A DNA stretch of 64,000 nt, from contig NW_019091389.1 in the NCBI RefSeq assembly GCF_001949145.1, positions 658,313 through 722,312 on the forward strand, given 5' to 3'. The stretch is from Acanthaster planci (lineage: Eukaryota > Echinodermata > Asteroidea > Valvatida > Acanthasteridae). Shown here one piece after another: positions 1 through 13,000 of this stretch (positions within the stretch are counted from its first letter, which is position 1; each line of letters starts with the position of its first letter). The notes beneath the pieces were generated by a model. That model worked only from the letters and a program-made list of their open reading frames with translations, ran no database searches and had not been told where the DNA came from. The position numbers and the translations under genes were made by a program.

Positions 1-3000
1 TTCAAGATTCTTTGACAAATTCCTAAAAATTCGTCAGCTGATGACGCACTGTATTTAAGTCGAAGAAACTTTGATCGAGGAAAAAGGACCAGAGGTAGTT
101 TGATGGATTATATATGAATGTCTTTTGACCATCATACTTCACCAACGTCATTCTTCCAATCAACTCTAATTTATAACTCGGATTGATGCAAGCGTACAAG
201 CTGATTAGCGAGATTTGCACCGACCGGAACCATACATCGTGGAGCCACAGTGATTTATGGGATTTCCGCAATGGTTTGCTTAGAAAGTGAAACTGGTATA
301 ATGAAGGCAGGCGGTAAACAACATTTTGTTTGAATTTTTGAAGGGGGCAAAATAGCATTTCTGTAACCGTTGACCAAGGAGGTCAGGTCCAATTTTAGCC
401 ACGCAGAAATGTTTTTGTTGTGATAACTGGACAGTGGGCGACACTTAATCATCCAATATCTCAGGCGACCGTGGAATTTGCGACAGTCAGAGCTGCAGTA
501 CCACTTGAGTTATGCCTGAATGAACGGCATTTGTTGGGCCATTCAGCGTGCGGCGCCCGATAAATCAAGGGCGTTTTCGCTCGTTTAACCGACGGAGAAG
601 CACCGTTAATTTACGCTAGGTTTACTCGACTTTGCACCTGCGTTTCCATAACAATTTACAATATTTGAAATCCTCCACAATTTCCGAGTCCAACACCCCT
701 CCGATTTGCCCATCCCGTGAAAGCAGCGACAAGATTGACGAGGTCCATAAATCCGGGAAATTTGGGCTGTCATTCGCAGCGCAGTCTCGTCGGCAGTTGT
801 TGTGCCGTACTAATCGACTTTTATTACAACGCCATCTGGCCGAAATCTATAAAATTGCATATTCGGTTAATTTGCAGGGCCGTGAATCACGCCAACGCCG
901 ACAGTTTAACGAGGAGGCTGCTGTTTTAATCTCGAGGAACCAATGACAACGAGGCAATTGCTACGGCCGCTAATCAAAATCCACGTGCGGCATTGAAGTT
1001 GCCAAACCTCCGTGAATTTGACGGCGCAGAGAAATTACGTGCCAATTTGAATGGAAGAAACACAAACACCGTCAACGATGGTTGAAACATAAGGCAGGTT
1101 GACGCATTTCAACCTATGCAGTTTCCCAGCACAGTTTACTTGGCGTTTAGATTTGACTACATTTATTACATGCAATAGAGGTTTTTAATGGCTGAAAGTT
1201 ATGATATTATTTCGGCCCCATTAAAAAAAAACCAAACCACCCACGATCATTTTGTGTCCAATCTGTTTCACACGCACATGATGAATGACTGGCAATGATA
1301 TTGAGAAACAAATCGAGACAAAGTCTCACTTTCAAAATGAAGAAATTCTGCGACAGATGTTACTCCACCATCTGAATCACAGCCTACATGACACATAAAT
1401 ATGTATATTACTTAGTACAGACCCCTCTAATATTGCCTATTATATTAGTGGCAAAATGTTACAAAATATCACCGTTTGTTTGTGTCTCAAAACAGGACCG
1501 TGACGCAGGCAGACCAGACCGTATGCATATTGCTATTTTGCATGACTGACATTGAACCATCATGAAGAGTTTGGTGCCTGGCACATTTCATGCAGTCGCT
1601 TAGTGGCAGATAGGTGTTGTTAATGAGCTTCCGCATCCTCGTTTGGTTTCCATGCATCAGGACGAACAGACAGCTGGAAAGAAAAGTGCACTCCCCTCGC
1701 GACATGAGCCGAGCGCGAAAGGGCACAGGGTGGTTTCTGCTGTAATAGTCCAGGCGACCACCTGACCGCGTAATCAGACATGACTACTGAATACTCCCGT
1801 ATAAACGTTTCGGTCGCTTACCGATCCTGTTTTAAAGCCGTCGAAGACCTCTGCATTATACAGGTCGCTGCCAACACGCGCTGCCATTTTTCTACCGGGG
1901 AAAAAATTCAAATGCTCATGATAATTACCCCTACTGTTAATTAATGCTAGGGGTGTTATGCATCGCTTTTGCGTTCAACATCGATGACAGATCCATTTTG
2001 CATGTACTGCAGGGAGGCCGGGAGCCGCCGATTGACGCATACACTTCTCAACTCAAGCAGACGGGAGCAGCGCGGTAACCCGTCACCGACCGTACCCGAC
2101 GCCGCATGAGCCTTCCGTGTTTTTACGGGTATTAACCGGTTCACATCGGGCAGCAACCCTAAATCCCTGTCCCGGTAAATTCCGTCAGGGCTGGGGCATT
2201 TGCCGAAATTGCTTCCGCGGGCGGAAAATCTGACAGAGCGCTGCACATTCATTAGAGCGAATTAAGACTGCAGATAATGCGTCGGAAGGCAGGTTGCACG
2301 AATTATCAAGATACTAAGCCCCTAGAAAAAGACCAAAATAAAGAAACAGACGCACAAAAAATGTAAATCAAATAAAAAAAGAAGCAAAAATGAAGTACCT
2401 AGAGGTCATCATTTAGGTATCTGATGGTTTTATACGTGAATTGAAAATAGTAAACACTGTCGGCATCGGCAGTAAAAGTAAGCCGTTCGATGAAGTCTTT
2501 GTTACAGTGTTCACAGTAAGGTTTATGCCGAATTCCTGTCGTGTAAATAGCTTTGGATAAGGATTCAAACGAAGATAAAGTGATCTGTCATTTTAATGAG
2601 TTTGTCCAATATCAATTCAGTCTTAGCCTATACTAAGAGGAAAAATGTGAATCGTGAGATTGGCTAAGGCGGATTACATCAAAAAGAGTGAAGCCATGGA
2701 TCTGAATCCATCTTCTCGTTAAGAGTAATCGTGGGCAACCGAACGGTACCATGTAGATGCGTGTACGGGCAAGTACATAAACAAACATGAGAGCGCGAAA
2801 GTAAACCGGTAGACGGAAAAGGACACGTATAACGGCGTGCGCCATGTGCATATTATGCCCAGAACGCGTGTAGTACGTATTTTTACGCGTCCTCAGCATA
2901 ATATGCGTTGGATGCCCGTCGTTGAATGTGCCCTCCGTTTACGTCTACCAAGTAAACCCGACCGCATGCGGTTTCTAGCGCCCCCATCCGGCCACCCAAG

Positions 3001-3919
3001 CGGGCAATTCCATCAGATTTGTAACATTACGACCCGTACTCCCATCCTTGGTCTCTATGCTCGATCTCTGCATACATCGCGTTGAAATGCCGAACAGTTT
3101 TTAGATATCATGCCCTCTTTTTCACGATCTCATGTCATATCTGGCACACTGAACTGACGTCATTATTCTGTCCATCACGGCTCCACTGTTTCACGGCTTC
3201 AGACACACAGCGCACATTTTAAAGAGTGACTATGTTCTATGTGACAAATGACTGACTTTGACACGGTCATTTGAATTCCCATTGCTTCCCTTCACCTTGA
3301 TTCGAGAGCATATCAATGCATGAAACTTGCACTGTCGGAAAAAATCGATATCAGCTAGATGAGCGTCATGCATGGGATCTTTCTGTTTTTGACGATAACA
3401 CATTACAGGAGTACAAATGATTTTCCGACGTTGAAATTCGTTTCACTCCCAGGAGTGCGTGCGATAAAATTACTTCGCGTTCATAATCCTCTACAATTTA
3501 AATATAATAGAATGCACCACTCTTTATGGATATGTCCACAAATTCAACACCAAGGCACCGTTACCAAACTATAAGCAAAGCTGCAATACAGTAGTCCTAT
3601 TGCACGCCCCTAAAACATTTGCACGTGTTCAAAGTGTTAAAAATAGCAACAGCAAAAAAGTCAGGCAATCTAAAGTGACAGAGCCTTAAATATGCAGTCA
3701 AGATTTCTTCGGACTAGAAGCCATTTTGGCTCCGACGTCCGTCATCCCAAATTGTATCTGTCGTTAGTCACGTCAACTCGAGTCACTACATATTACAACC
3801 ATTTTCTGATTGCTTATAGCAACCCCACGTAAGACAACCCATGAGTTTGGAAACAAAATGGCACCACACAACATCATATAGCCCATGTCGCCCGTTCAGA
3901 GCCCCCTGATGATACCTAC
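1..3919. other. Non-coding, presumed intron after window exon 12
   Basis: No exon of the cyclase or signalling-helix domains was seen on the minus strand, and no convincing gene on the plus strand. About 460-1090 differs in texture: short aattt/aaatta words mixed with gccgtg and cgcc words, without a usable reading frame. 1960-2240 is comparatively GC-rich. Neither has an assignable role. Confidence 0.5.
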
Positions 3920-4088
3920 TTGTTCAGCTTTCTCATGATGATTCTGAGCTGGCTGAAGTCCGGTCTGTCGGTGGGCTCCTCTGCCCAGCAGCGGTTGCAC
4001 AAACTGCAGATCTCGTCCGGGCAGGTGGAGCGGTCCAAGGTCGGCCGGAATGTCGGCTTGTTTCCCTGCTTGACCTTGTGTATGATTT
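3920..4088 (-). CDS. NPR1/NPR2-like: Window exon 12: kinase-homology C-lobe end, CWAEEP
   Basis: 169 bp, acceptor ...ttaccaccttgtag and donor gtaggt, encoding residues 410-465 and leaving two bases of the next codon. [20 protein letters not shown] corresponds to EI(I/V)(E/Q)(R/K)V(R)(N)G(Q)(R)P(Y)FRPS(I)D, and [19 protein letters not shown] to the conserved C-lobe C-W-A-x-(D/E)-P-x-x-R-P-x-F motif, ending MRKLNK. The next exon should open with the LDNLL(S)RMEQYANNLE dimerisation helix. No match for it is seen in 1-3919. Confidence 0.95.
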
Positions 4089-7000
4089 CTACAAGGTGGT
4101 AAAGAAAAACGAACGAATTCAAGAAACGTTTAGTGTGTTGGCCAATGCGTAATCCATTCTTTTAGTGGAATAATTTTGGTGAAAGTTTGTGAAAAAAAAA
4201 CCTATAAAACGCTATACCTTGTCAAGGGCCGATCCTGAACCAAAGTTTCAGGGAAGGGGATTAAACATTTTGGGAACCAAAAAATTTGGAATTTTTTTTC
4301 ATGTAACCAGGAAATGCACTAGACAACCAAAAGCCTTTCTCTAATTAATCACAAACGTTGACTCTCTTTTTATGACAGGGGTATGGCCCCAGTTGGCTGC
4401 CTCCCCGGATCGGCCCTTGTAGTTGTTACTTCGTGGTGAGAAAATAAAAGCAGGACAATAAGAATGAAGATACACGTTTGAAACAAGCACAGGTAACTAT
4501 AAAACAATACCTCATAGTTCTCATTCTTATTCAAATTATCATTTTTTTGAAGAACAGGTGGAAAAATATAAGCCAACATTCAGATTATGTAATAAAGCAA
4601 ACCAACGATTAAAGGTTAGTATTTCTTCACACAAGCGGCTTCCAAAACCACTTAAAGATGCAATAGTAAAACTCGCTCAAAACATTTTCTTTGTCCTTTA
4701 AAAACGAACTTGGCTAACAGGCTATTTGTGTTGTCATTTTCCTCGCGACTCAGCTACGGTGTTTTAATAGTTTGAAAGTCAACTATTTTGGGCATCTCGA
4801 CGTGGCCGTATATGGACGCCGGAAACGAGCTACAACATGTGACAAATGGCGTCCGATGACTCCACCGATTTAAGCCGACGAACATAGCGGTATTATTGGT
4901 GTCCCACACAGCCATCCATCTTCATGTAATAAAAAAATCGTCGGCCGAAGCATCTATCTTTGTATCGAACTGCTCCTCTAAATCAACCCCTGACATAACA
5001 CGGGCATACGCCGTCTCAGCAATGCCGAAAGAGCGATAAATTATGCCAATTTAGGAGTGTGGGCGAGTTTCAATGGCCGCGATTACCAGATGAATCTGTG
5101 TCAACGGTGGTTGACCCACATCTCGCAGATGTGTGTCTTGTTTAGTGTCAGTCTGAAAGTAGGTTAGCCCAGTGACGTTGGGGCCGGGGACCAGCGCATC
5201 TCTTGCCAATTTTGCACTCTCCTTCCATTTACCATGGTTGCACCTCTCTCACCCACACCTTAAACAGAAAACCAAGGGGGGGGGGTTGTTCTTAAAAAGA
5301 ATTTAAAAAAATACTCCAATATTAATACGCTAACAGTTTTTACGCTCGAATCATCCACTGGCATATGCATAACTATGACGCTCTTGCTGTATTGATCGTA
5401 TATAGTCGACGTACATGTACACTCGGTGCATGGCCACATGCTGTTGCTGCACGTTAAAACGGTTGGGAATTTCTTTCTAAACCATGCGACAAACATGAAG
5501 TGAAGACCCAAATAAGTTAATGATCATACCTAATGGACGAGATCAAGGGTTCTTTGCTTCAATGTTCCACACGAGGTGAAAAAGGTGTATTGGGAAAAAC
5601 CTTGAATGTCACAGACTCCCCCCCCCAATTTATACGACGCCACGAACATTAATGTTTAGGTATAGAACGGCGCGCGGCGGCGCGGTATGGCTTACCGCCC
5701 CGTGCAAACAGCACTTGAAAACCAATTCGTATACTGCTCCCCCCGACACTGGGCTCATCGACTATTCACACTTGGCTGTCCTTTCATCAAGAGCAGCGTG
5801 CCGGAGCGATTGAGTTACCGGCGACATTGCGTATACACTCCGTCAGCTAAGACCGACACATATACACCTTATACAGAGCGACCGTCCCCCACTGGGACTG
5901 TACAATTTACAGTTCCGGCGCGCATGACTGCAGCCATATAACCCAAACTCCGGTATGTTTTTCCAGCACGATCTAGGGCAAATGTGTGAAAATACGCTGT
6001 AGCTGTGACGTTCTTGAATAACATTCTAATAAAAAATAATTCCGCGGGCGGGGCTACAGCCTGCATAAAAGGGGAGAAACAGAGGAACTGATCCCCCTCA
6101 GCCCTGGGGGAGTGAATGATGCTTTCCTCGAGGCTCCACGCATGAATTGCGTACGGCTGCAGAGGGGGGTTCACGGACGAACTATATTATTGGTAGAGAA
6201 GATAATCACTGAGTGCGGTATAGAAGGCATCCCACAATGTAATCGGTTCGATAATCGAATTTTCCCCAGCAAAACCCGACTGGTGCACCGGTCAGGGCCA
6301 TACACCTGTCCTGATCGATAAATTGGAGACCCGTCCACCAGAGGGCATCAGGTGCACGGTGCTGGGTGGTATCGATTATCATGACGCCCGAACGAGATTG
6401 CGCATTCCCGGGGTTCACTGATCAAGACATTATATACACACCCCTGTGAGACTGTTGAGAAAAGCCAAGATTGATGGAAATCCAACCCATGACCAATAAA
6501 CTCGCAAAACAGTCCACTAGTACCATCTGTAATACTGGTCACTTAAATTTGGTTAAAGTGAAGAGGACAAATAATGCATTCAAAGAGTTAATGCGTGCAT
6601 GGAATCTCTACTAATGCACCCCTCTGGGTCTCAGAATTTATAAATCAAAAGCAAATTCCCAATTGATGGAACAATGCCGTCAGATAACAAAACGTTCGGC
6701 GTTTCTTTTTCGCCTATAAGACCAAACTAATCGAATTTCACTCAAATGGAATCATAAAGCTCAGTTTACATTGCGAAGTCCTCTTGCCTCCCACAAATAC
6801 GGTAAAGGGGGCGAACTAGTTTTTATCAGAATCCACAGTAATAAAAATAATCTGACAACATATGAAACCAATGCGATCGATTTCATCACAGGAACCCACA
6901 GTGGGAAGGCCTAAGCGCCCGAGGCACCCCGGCAGAGTAAATATAGCTGGATAAAACTCGCTGCGAACACAATTACCCGGAACACCCGAGAGTGCAATTA

Positions 7001-10000
7001 CACGGAGATGCCCATACCTTTGGGGGATAGGTCCACGTTGGCCACATAGAAGACGCTTTCTCTGTAGATGACCTCTTGCACGATAATACCAAAGCTGTAC
7101 ACGTCGGCCTTTTGGGTACCCCCTAGGGGCATTTCGGGCAGACGGAGCAGCTCCGGTGCAGACCATAACCTCTCTGGAAGAAAGTGAAAAGAAAAGTCGT
7201 CAGAAAAATGATATAGTCCTTATGACGCTGTTACATATTTCGCACAGAGCAGAGTATATAAAACCTGTTCATTGTTTACCACTATTATGGATTCTTTCCC
7301 ACCTTCATTTTGTTCAAAGACCGTTGCTGCTAATCAAATGTCAAACTCCAGATTTGCGTAGACTGACTTCAATAAAGGGTCCCGCCGACCGTATTCAATG
7401 CCCTTAATATTTTTTAGCAATGTTCAGTAAGAGGAAAGTACACGTACAAGTAGATGTACATAGTTTCACAGTTACTGTGGACGAATCCATCGACGTTTCT
7501 CTGGACATTGCTCATGGCGGATTAGCCCCCCTCAAACATTGTGTTGGGTTTCGTATGAAGCGACTGTCATGGAACATCGCCTCCGAACAAAAGCTGTCAC
7601 AATACTTGCTGCCATTAAAGGGGGCCACTGCAAAAGACCAGTGACGGCGTTCCTAAGGTCTCTGGATTTGTTTAAACAAAAATGGTCGCAACACTACAAT
7701 AGGATGTTATAATTTCTGCAGACTTAAGTTGGTAATTATAACTAAAATAGTTCAACATGGCTGTGGAAGTTTTAGTTCGCATGCTTATTATGACAGTGAT
7801 ATCTGACGACATCGATGTAAGACAGATTGAAGCGCGTGTGGGATATCTAATGCAGGCATTCTTTATTGGTGGCCTGATACAACAGCAACAAAACGGGGCA
7901 GTGAAGCAACATGAAGATAGACACTACAGAAATACATCCAGACATTTCCTAGGGAGGCCACTCCAAACGTTTTGAAAAAATATTTGTGTCCGCACATGTA
8001 GATGTAGTGCAAGGTTTTACCCGTGGCGCCCTCATGCGTGCACGTGCAGGACCAGCGACCTCGATGGAAACGAGTGACTTTCTATCGCCGGGGTTTGTGT
8101 TGGCACGCACTGAACTGAGGAAGCAGGCTGTTCCTTAATGCAACAGCCGTATACAATGAATGGACGAGGAGAAAAGGGACGTTCCTTCCGAGGACTTCCA
8201 AGCTAACAACCCACAGGCCGTGTCCGACCCGATTTGCTGCCGCGACGGGAAGTCAAGATACGTGACTACAGGAGGTGGCTGGAACCACTGAGCAACGACT
8301 TCCACTGGTATCTGCGTTATTGCCGGCCGTAGCCAGACAGTGCAGACACGGCACAGGACAAATTCTCGACATTCTTTTATAAAAATGTTCAAATTCACTG
8401 CTTGATAGGTGTAAAGTATCCACCAGTTGGCAGTGCAAATACCATTTGCTTGGCCAAAAGTTTATATGCTGGAGATGTTTGAGTGATTTATGAATACGAG
8501 GTTCAAGGGGGCCCAGGTTTAAGAAAAAAAATTATATAAATTCATTAAACAGAACTTCGAAATTAAATGCACATTTTATAATTCAATTAAAATATATGCA
8601 TTTTGCCACTTGCATTAATCAACACTTTGCCAAAAACACACCAAATGTGGACTGAATTAACTGTTGTATGGAGTAAATATGATTGGGACAAACATGTAGC
8701 ACACAATAACACACACCCAATAAACTTGCTTAAGTTGAATTCATTCAAGATTCGTTTTCTATTTTATCTTTATAGGTGCCTTCCGAGTGGAGAATTGAAT
8801 AGAAAGTTTACAGCGTTGCTACTTAGATAATTACATATTTAATACAATGGTGTATCGTTAACGTGATCGGTGGGTGGTCGGCTTTAAATAATTGTTCCCA
8901 GAAAAAAAGTGGGATTAAGGAGTGCCTCCGGGTTTTTTAGAATCAAATCTACAGTCCAATGCAATAGAGACGGAAAAAACTACCACAGTTTTCAAAATAC
9001 ATGTAACCCCTCTACGGATGACATTCTGTGGCCAAAGGGCTAGCAGTTGGGACTAAACACGTGCAAAATGCAGAGAATTCGTAACGGTCCTCACACTTCA
9101 ATCTCTCTCCTGAGAAAACAAACAGGTGTCAATAAATAGTGTTTAATAGAAATCCATTTCAAAAGAAATGATTCGACTCAGCACCCAGTGGTGTAAATCC
9201 CTGCGGAGGGCTGGGGTTTTGGGATGACTTAATTATATCAAAAAGTTACCCGGCCGTGGATCGAAACGCCGGGTGGGGGATTGCTTGATCTTATGACACT
9301 GGGGGCGCTCTTCATGATAAATGTATATTTTCACCTTTTTTTGCCTTCGAGAAAGATTCTGCTAGGATTGAATCGTCAGGCCCTCCTTATTTTGTGATTT
9401 GTATTTTAGGTCACTCTACCCAGCAAGTAGTTTGCAGCAGTTTTGCATTAGGCCTACATATATTTTGGCCCCTCAACCTTTTCTCCAAACCGCACATTTA
9501 AAGCTTTTGTATTTGTTTTCTCCCTTTGAAGTACTATTGAATACATTTCCAATGTTGGGAAGTTCGAAATAACATCCAAATCTGTTTTTTTGCCCACCAC
9601 AAAAAGTAGGTGTACGTACATGGGTGATACCCTATCCCCCAGGCCAGCAAATGTGTGGGGGGGATAGAGGCCTGTACCACCGCTGCCAGGATTCATGCCC
9701 CAGTAAGCAATCTGCAATTTTTTTTCCTACGATCAATATCTACACGGCATATTCAAATTTAAGCAGAGAAAAATGAGGTTGGGTTATGGCCGGCACACCA
9801 TTTTTATATCTGGGTTTAAGGATGTGTCAAAGCTGAATTTCCCCCGTGGCCTGGCCGGCACATTTTGGTTATGTAGGTGTACTGCGCGTGCGATGGAAAC
9901 TTTAATGACACCACACTTCATTATCTCTTGATTGAAACTGTGTTGGCCGTCAGCCTCAAACATGAAGTTAAAAAAACACTGTGGGCTAACTTTCCAGCCG

Positions 10001-13000
10001 AAAAGGCCCTCGAGGACGCACGAGGAAATGACGGGCTTCCTGAGATGAATGGTTGGCAGGTTCTTCTCGATTGTGTTAAAAACTGACGTCAAAACACAAC
10101 CAAACCAAACGGGCGCCTCTGAATATGTATAATACACCATGTATCATCCAGCTAATTGCACTGACATGAGAAAAACCAAGTCAGACACAGCAGCAAGCAA
10201 TTCTTACTCGCATACGCTCCTTTCACAATAAAATGAAGGCTTCAACCGTATCCCTCAATATGTACTACACGAGGGGATGACAATGTCAGACTCGTCGCAC
10301 TAAATCGTGAAATCACTTCGCTTCAGATTCACTTCACACCTTCTTTTGCTAGCGTGTGCGAACAGAATGGACAAAATTGACAAACTCAATCGCTCAGCAT
10401 TCCCTGTATTATTGTCATAACGCCTGATTAAAAAAAGGAAGAGATTTAATTTATTAATTCGCACCACTACGGCCTAGAGACCAAAGGTTCTCACATACAA
10501 CTAGCATTATTTAATCTCGGGAACGCAAAACAACTGTACATTGAGTGATTTCTTCATTTTTAAAAAGTTCTACAGTTTAAGTAAGCTAAAGTGACTTTAA
10601 ATTACACGTGGTCATAAAACAGCGGTGTGAGCACACGTGGCTTGGTTTACATTATCACGCCCGCTGAACAGCAAGCGCCGTCTGCATGGGTGAACTGACG
10701 GCTTGTCGACGGACGGTCAGACGGGAATGTCATCTGATATGCGGATCTCATCTGCTCTCCCCGAAGATTGAATTCTCCACGCAATTATGGAAAGAAAGGT
10801 TGAAACAACTTCAATGCCGTAGGGCCCTTAAGAAAATATGACCCAATCAGTCAGCACAGTACAGATAAAAAAGTGTAAGCGAATGGACTTCGGGAATGGC
10901 TTCACTCAGAGGCGTAATGGAAACTTGAAGCATCGTTATCATTGCTCAAGTCCAACCTTGCTTTGGGATGCCTTTTCAACGATACAATACCACCTTGTGC
11001 ATGATACCCCGAGAAGCAGTTGCGACCAGCTCGTGCGATGGACCTTATTCAAGGGAAGCCATTTCTGATCGTGTTCTCTGAATCTATCTTATTATAACCT
11101 GTTAAATATAGTGTAGTAAGATTAATTTGCGTTCCAAGACTCACTGTCATTTTCTGTGACTTAAAACTTTGAGATACACCTTTCCATACGCGCGTCAACA
11201 CTTGCGCCAAGCGTTGCGCATCCGTCAAAATCGCTCCCGGGGCGATTTTAAAGGCCAAACGCGACGCACAACTACGTACGTGTGTTATGTTAATGGAGTT
11301 GATTTTTGTGTCCATTAAAGTGAAACACAAGAAGGCATCGTGTACGCAATTCACTAAAAAAAAGTACATATGGAATGGCCTCTTTAATCGCAAATTTCAA
11401 ATTATTCATTGGCGTAAATCGGTATTAATTTGTAATGTACTTTTATTTCATTGTTTTCATTTCTACCCAAGGATCCCTAATGATACGCTAACATAGCTTT
11501 CGGCTTAGTATGGGGAATAAGGTCATCACGCGCCAGCGCCAACTACAGTTCGGCTTTGAGTCCGATGAATTGAACAACAATGTAATGTTTCAAAACAAGA
11601 CAAGAACAAGATGCAATGTTTCCAAACATTTTAGTGTGTTTCAACGGTGCTCATTGCAGCTCTCCTTTTGCAGAAAACAGGGAATTTATGCGCAGAATGG
11701 GTATGGACACTCAAATAATTATGAATGGCTCCGCCAACACTACTCCCGAATTTCTCGTGTTTTTGTCCACGAACAGTAAGTTATACATAATTGTTTTCTT
11801 CATCGATAAATGTAAAGTGACGCTAAAAGGAAATTAGCTCCCCCCCCCGTTCACGCGCGGGAAAAATCAATTCGGAAGTTACAGCTCGCGGACATTTCCG
11901 GCAATTGATTTGGACAAGATTACAACGGCTTCGGTCAGCCGATTAAGCACACCATGGGGATAGCCGGAGGCCTACTGATTAGAAGGGGATAGTTGGAAAA
12001 GAGGTCGTCCTTCTTTACAAATGTTGACAATTTGAGTTTTTTCCCAGCCTCTTAAGGAAAACGAAGGTATAGGATGCGCGAATGGTTTGGATTGGAAAGT
12101 TATCTTCCAGGCAAAAGCCCATAAAGTACTGTCTATGTGAGTGGTTGACGGGCGTGAAAGGTTATAAATACGTTTCGCACATCTAAGTGCGACATAAAAT
12201 TACTTCGGATAATGCAAATCTTGCTTCAAATGAAAAGTTTAGCAGAAAGCATTTCAAGCTAACACAATCATGCAGGAATCTGCCGTTATCGTGGCAAATG
12301 TTACCACGTGAACGGTTTTACTGTCATAAATGAGGAAATGACAAACATGTAACAGTTGATCCTACCTTTGGGGGAAGAACTGGCTGCTTAGTCAGAGGAG
12401 GCATAAGTTAGTAATGAGATTCGTGGGACGTTACTGCCATCATAGAAACAGTTATCTTGGATTTGCGTTGTGCCCCTGTGTATAAGTCATGTTGCATGTA
12501 CTGCAGAGCAATGATGCCCACGAAATGTGTCATTGTAAGAGGAATGAAGGGTTGGGCTGATGGCACACACATCTCCCAGTGCCGCTAACATTCAAGAAAC
12601 TGATCACAGGGTATCTTAGGAATCATCCCAGTACCTTCACAGTACTGTTCGTTTGAAAGCATGTACATGTAGTTTCCAATCATTCAGCGTCACAGCAAAA
12701 TCTGGAGCCAATTTAATGACTGAATGAAGCGGCTGATCACGATGCTGCTTTAAAGCAGTTTTTTAAAGACGTTCTACGACATCTGTTCTATCAGATTACA
12801 TGGATTCCCCTACACCTGTGGTCGGTTGCGACTTCCGCTTCAGGGACAATGCCTTCGTCTCACGCGGACACTCTTGAAAGACGTATTTTAGCAGGGTCGT
12901 TCGGCTTGATAGACACACTACATCTGTACAGAACCCGTCCGATAACGTTTCACAGCCATCCCTCGCCAGAATGTGCGTCCACGGCTAACTTTCAAACAGG

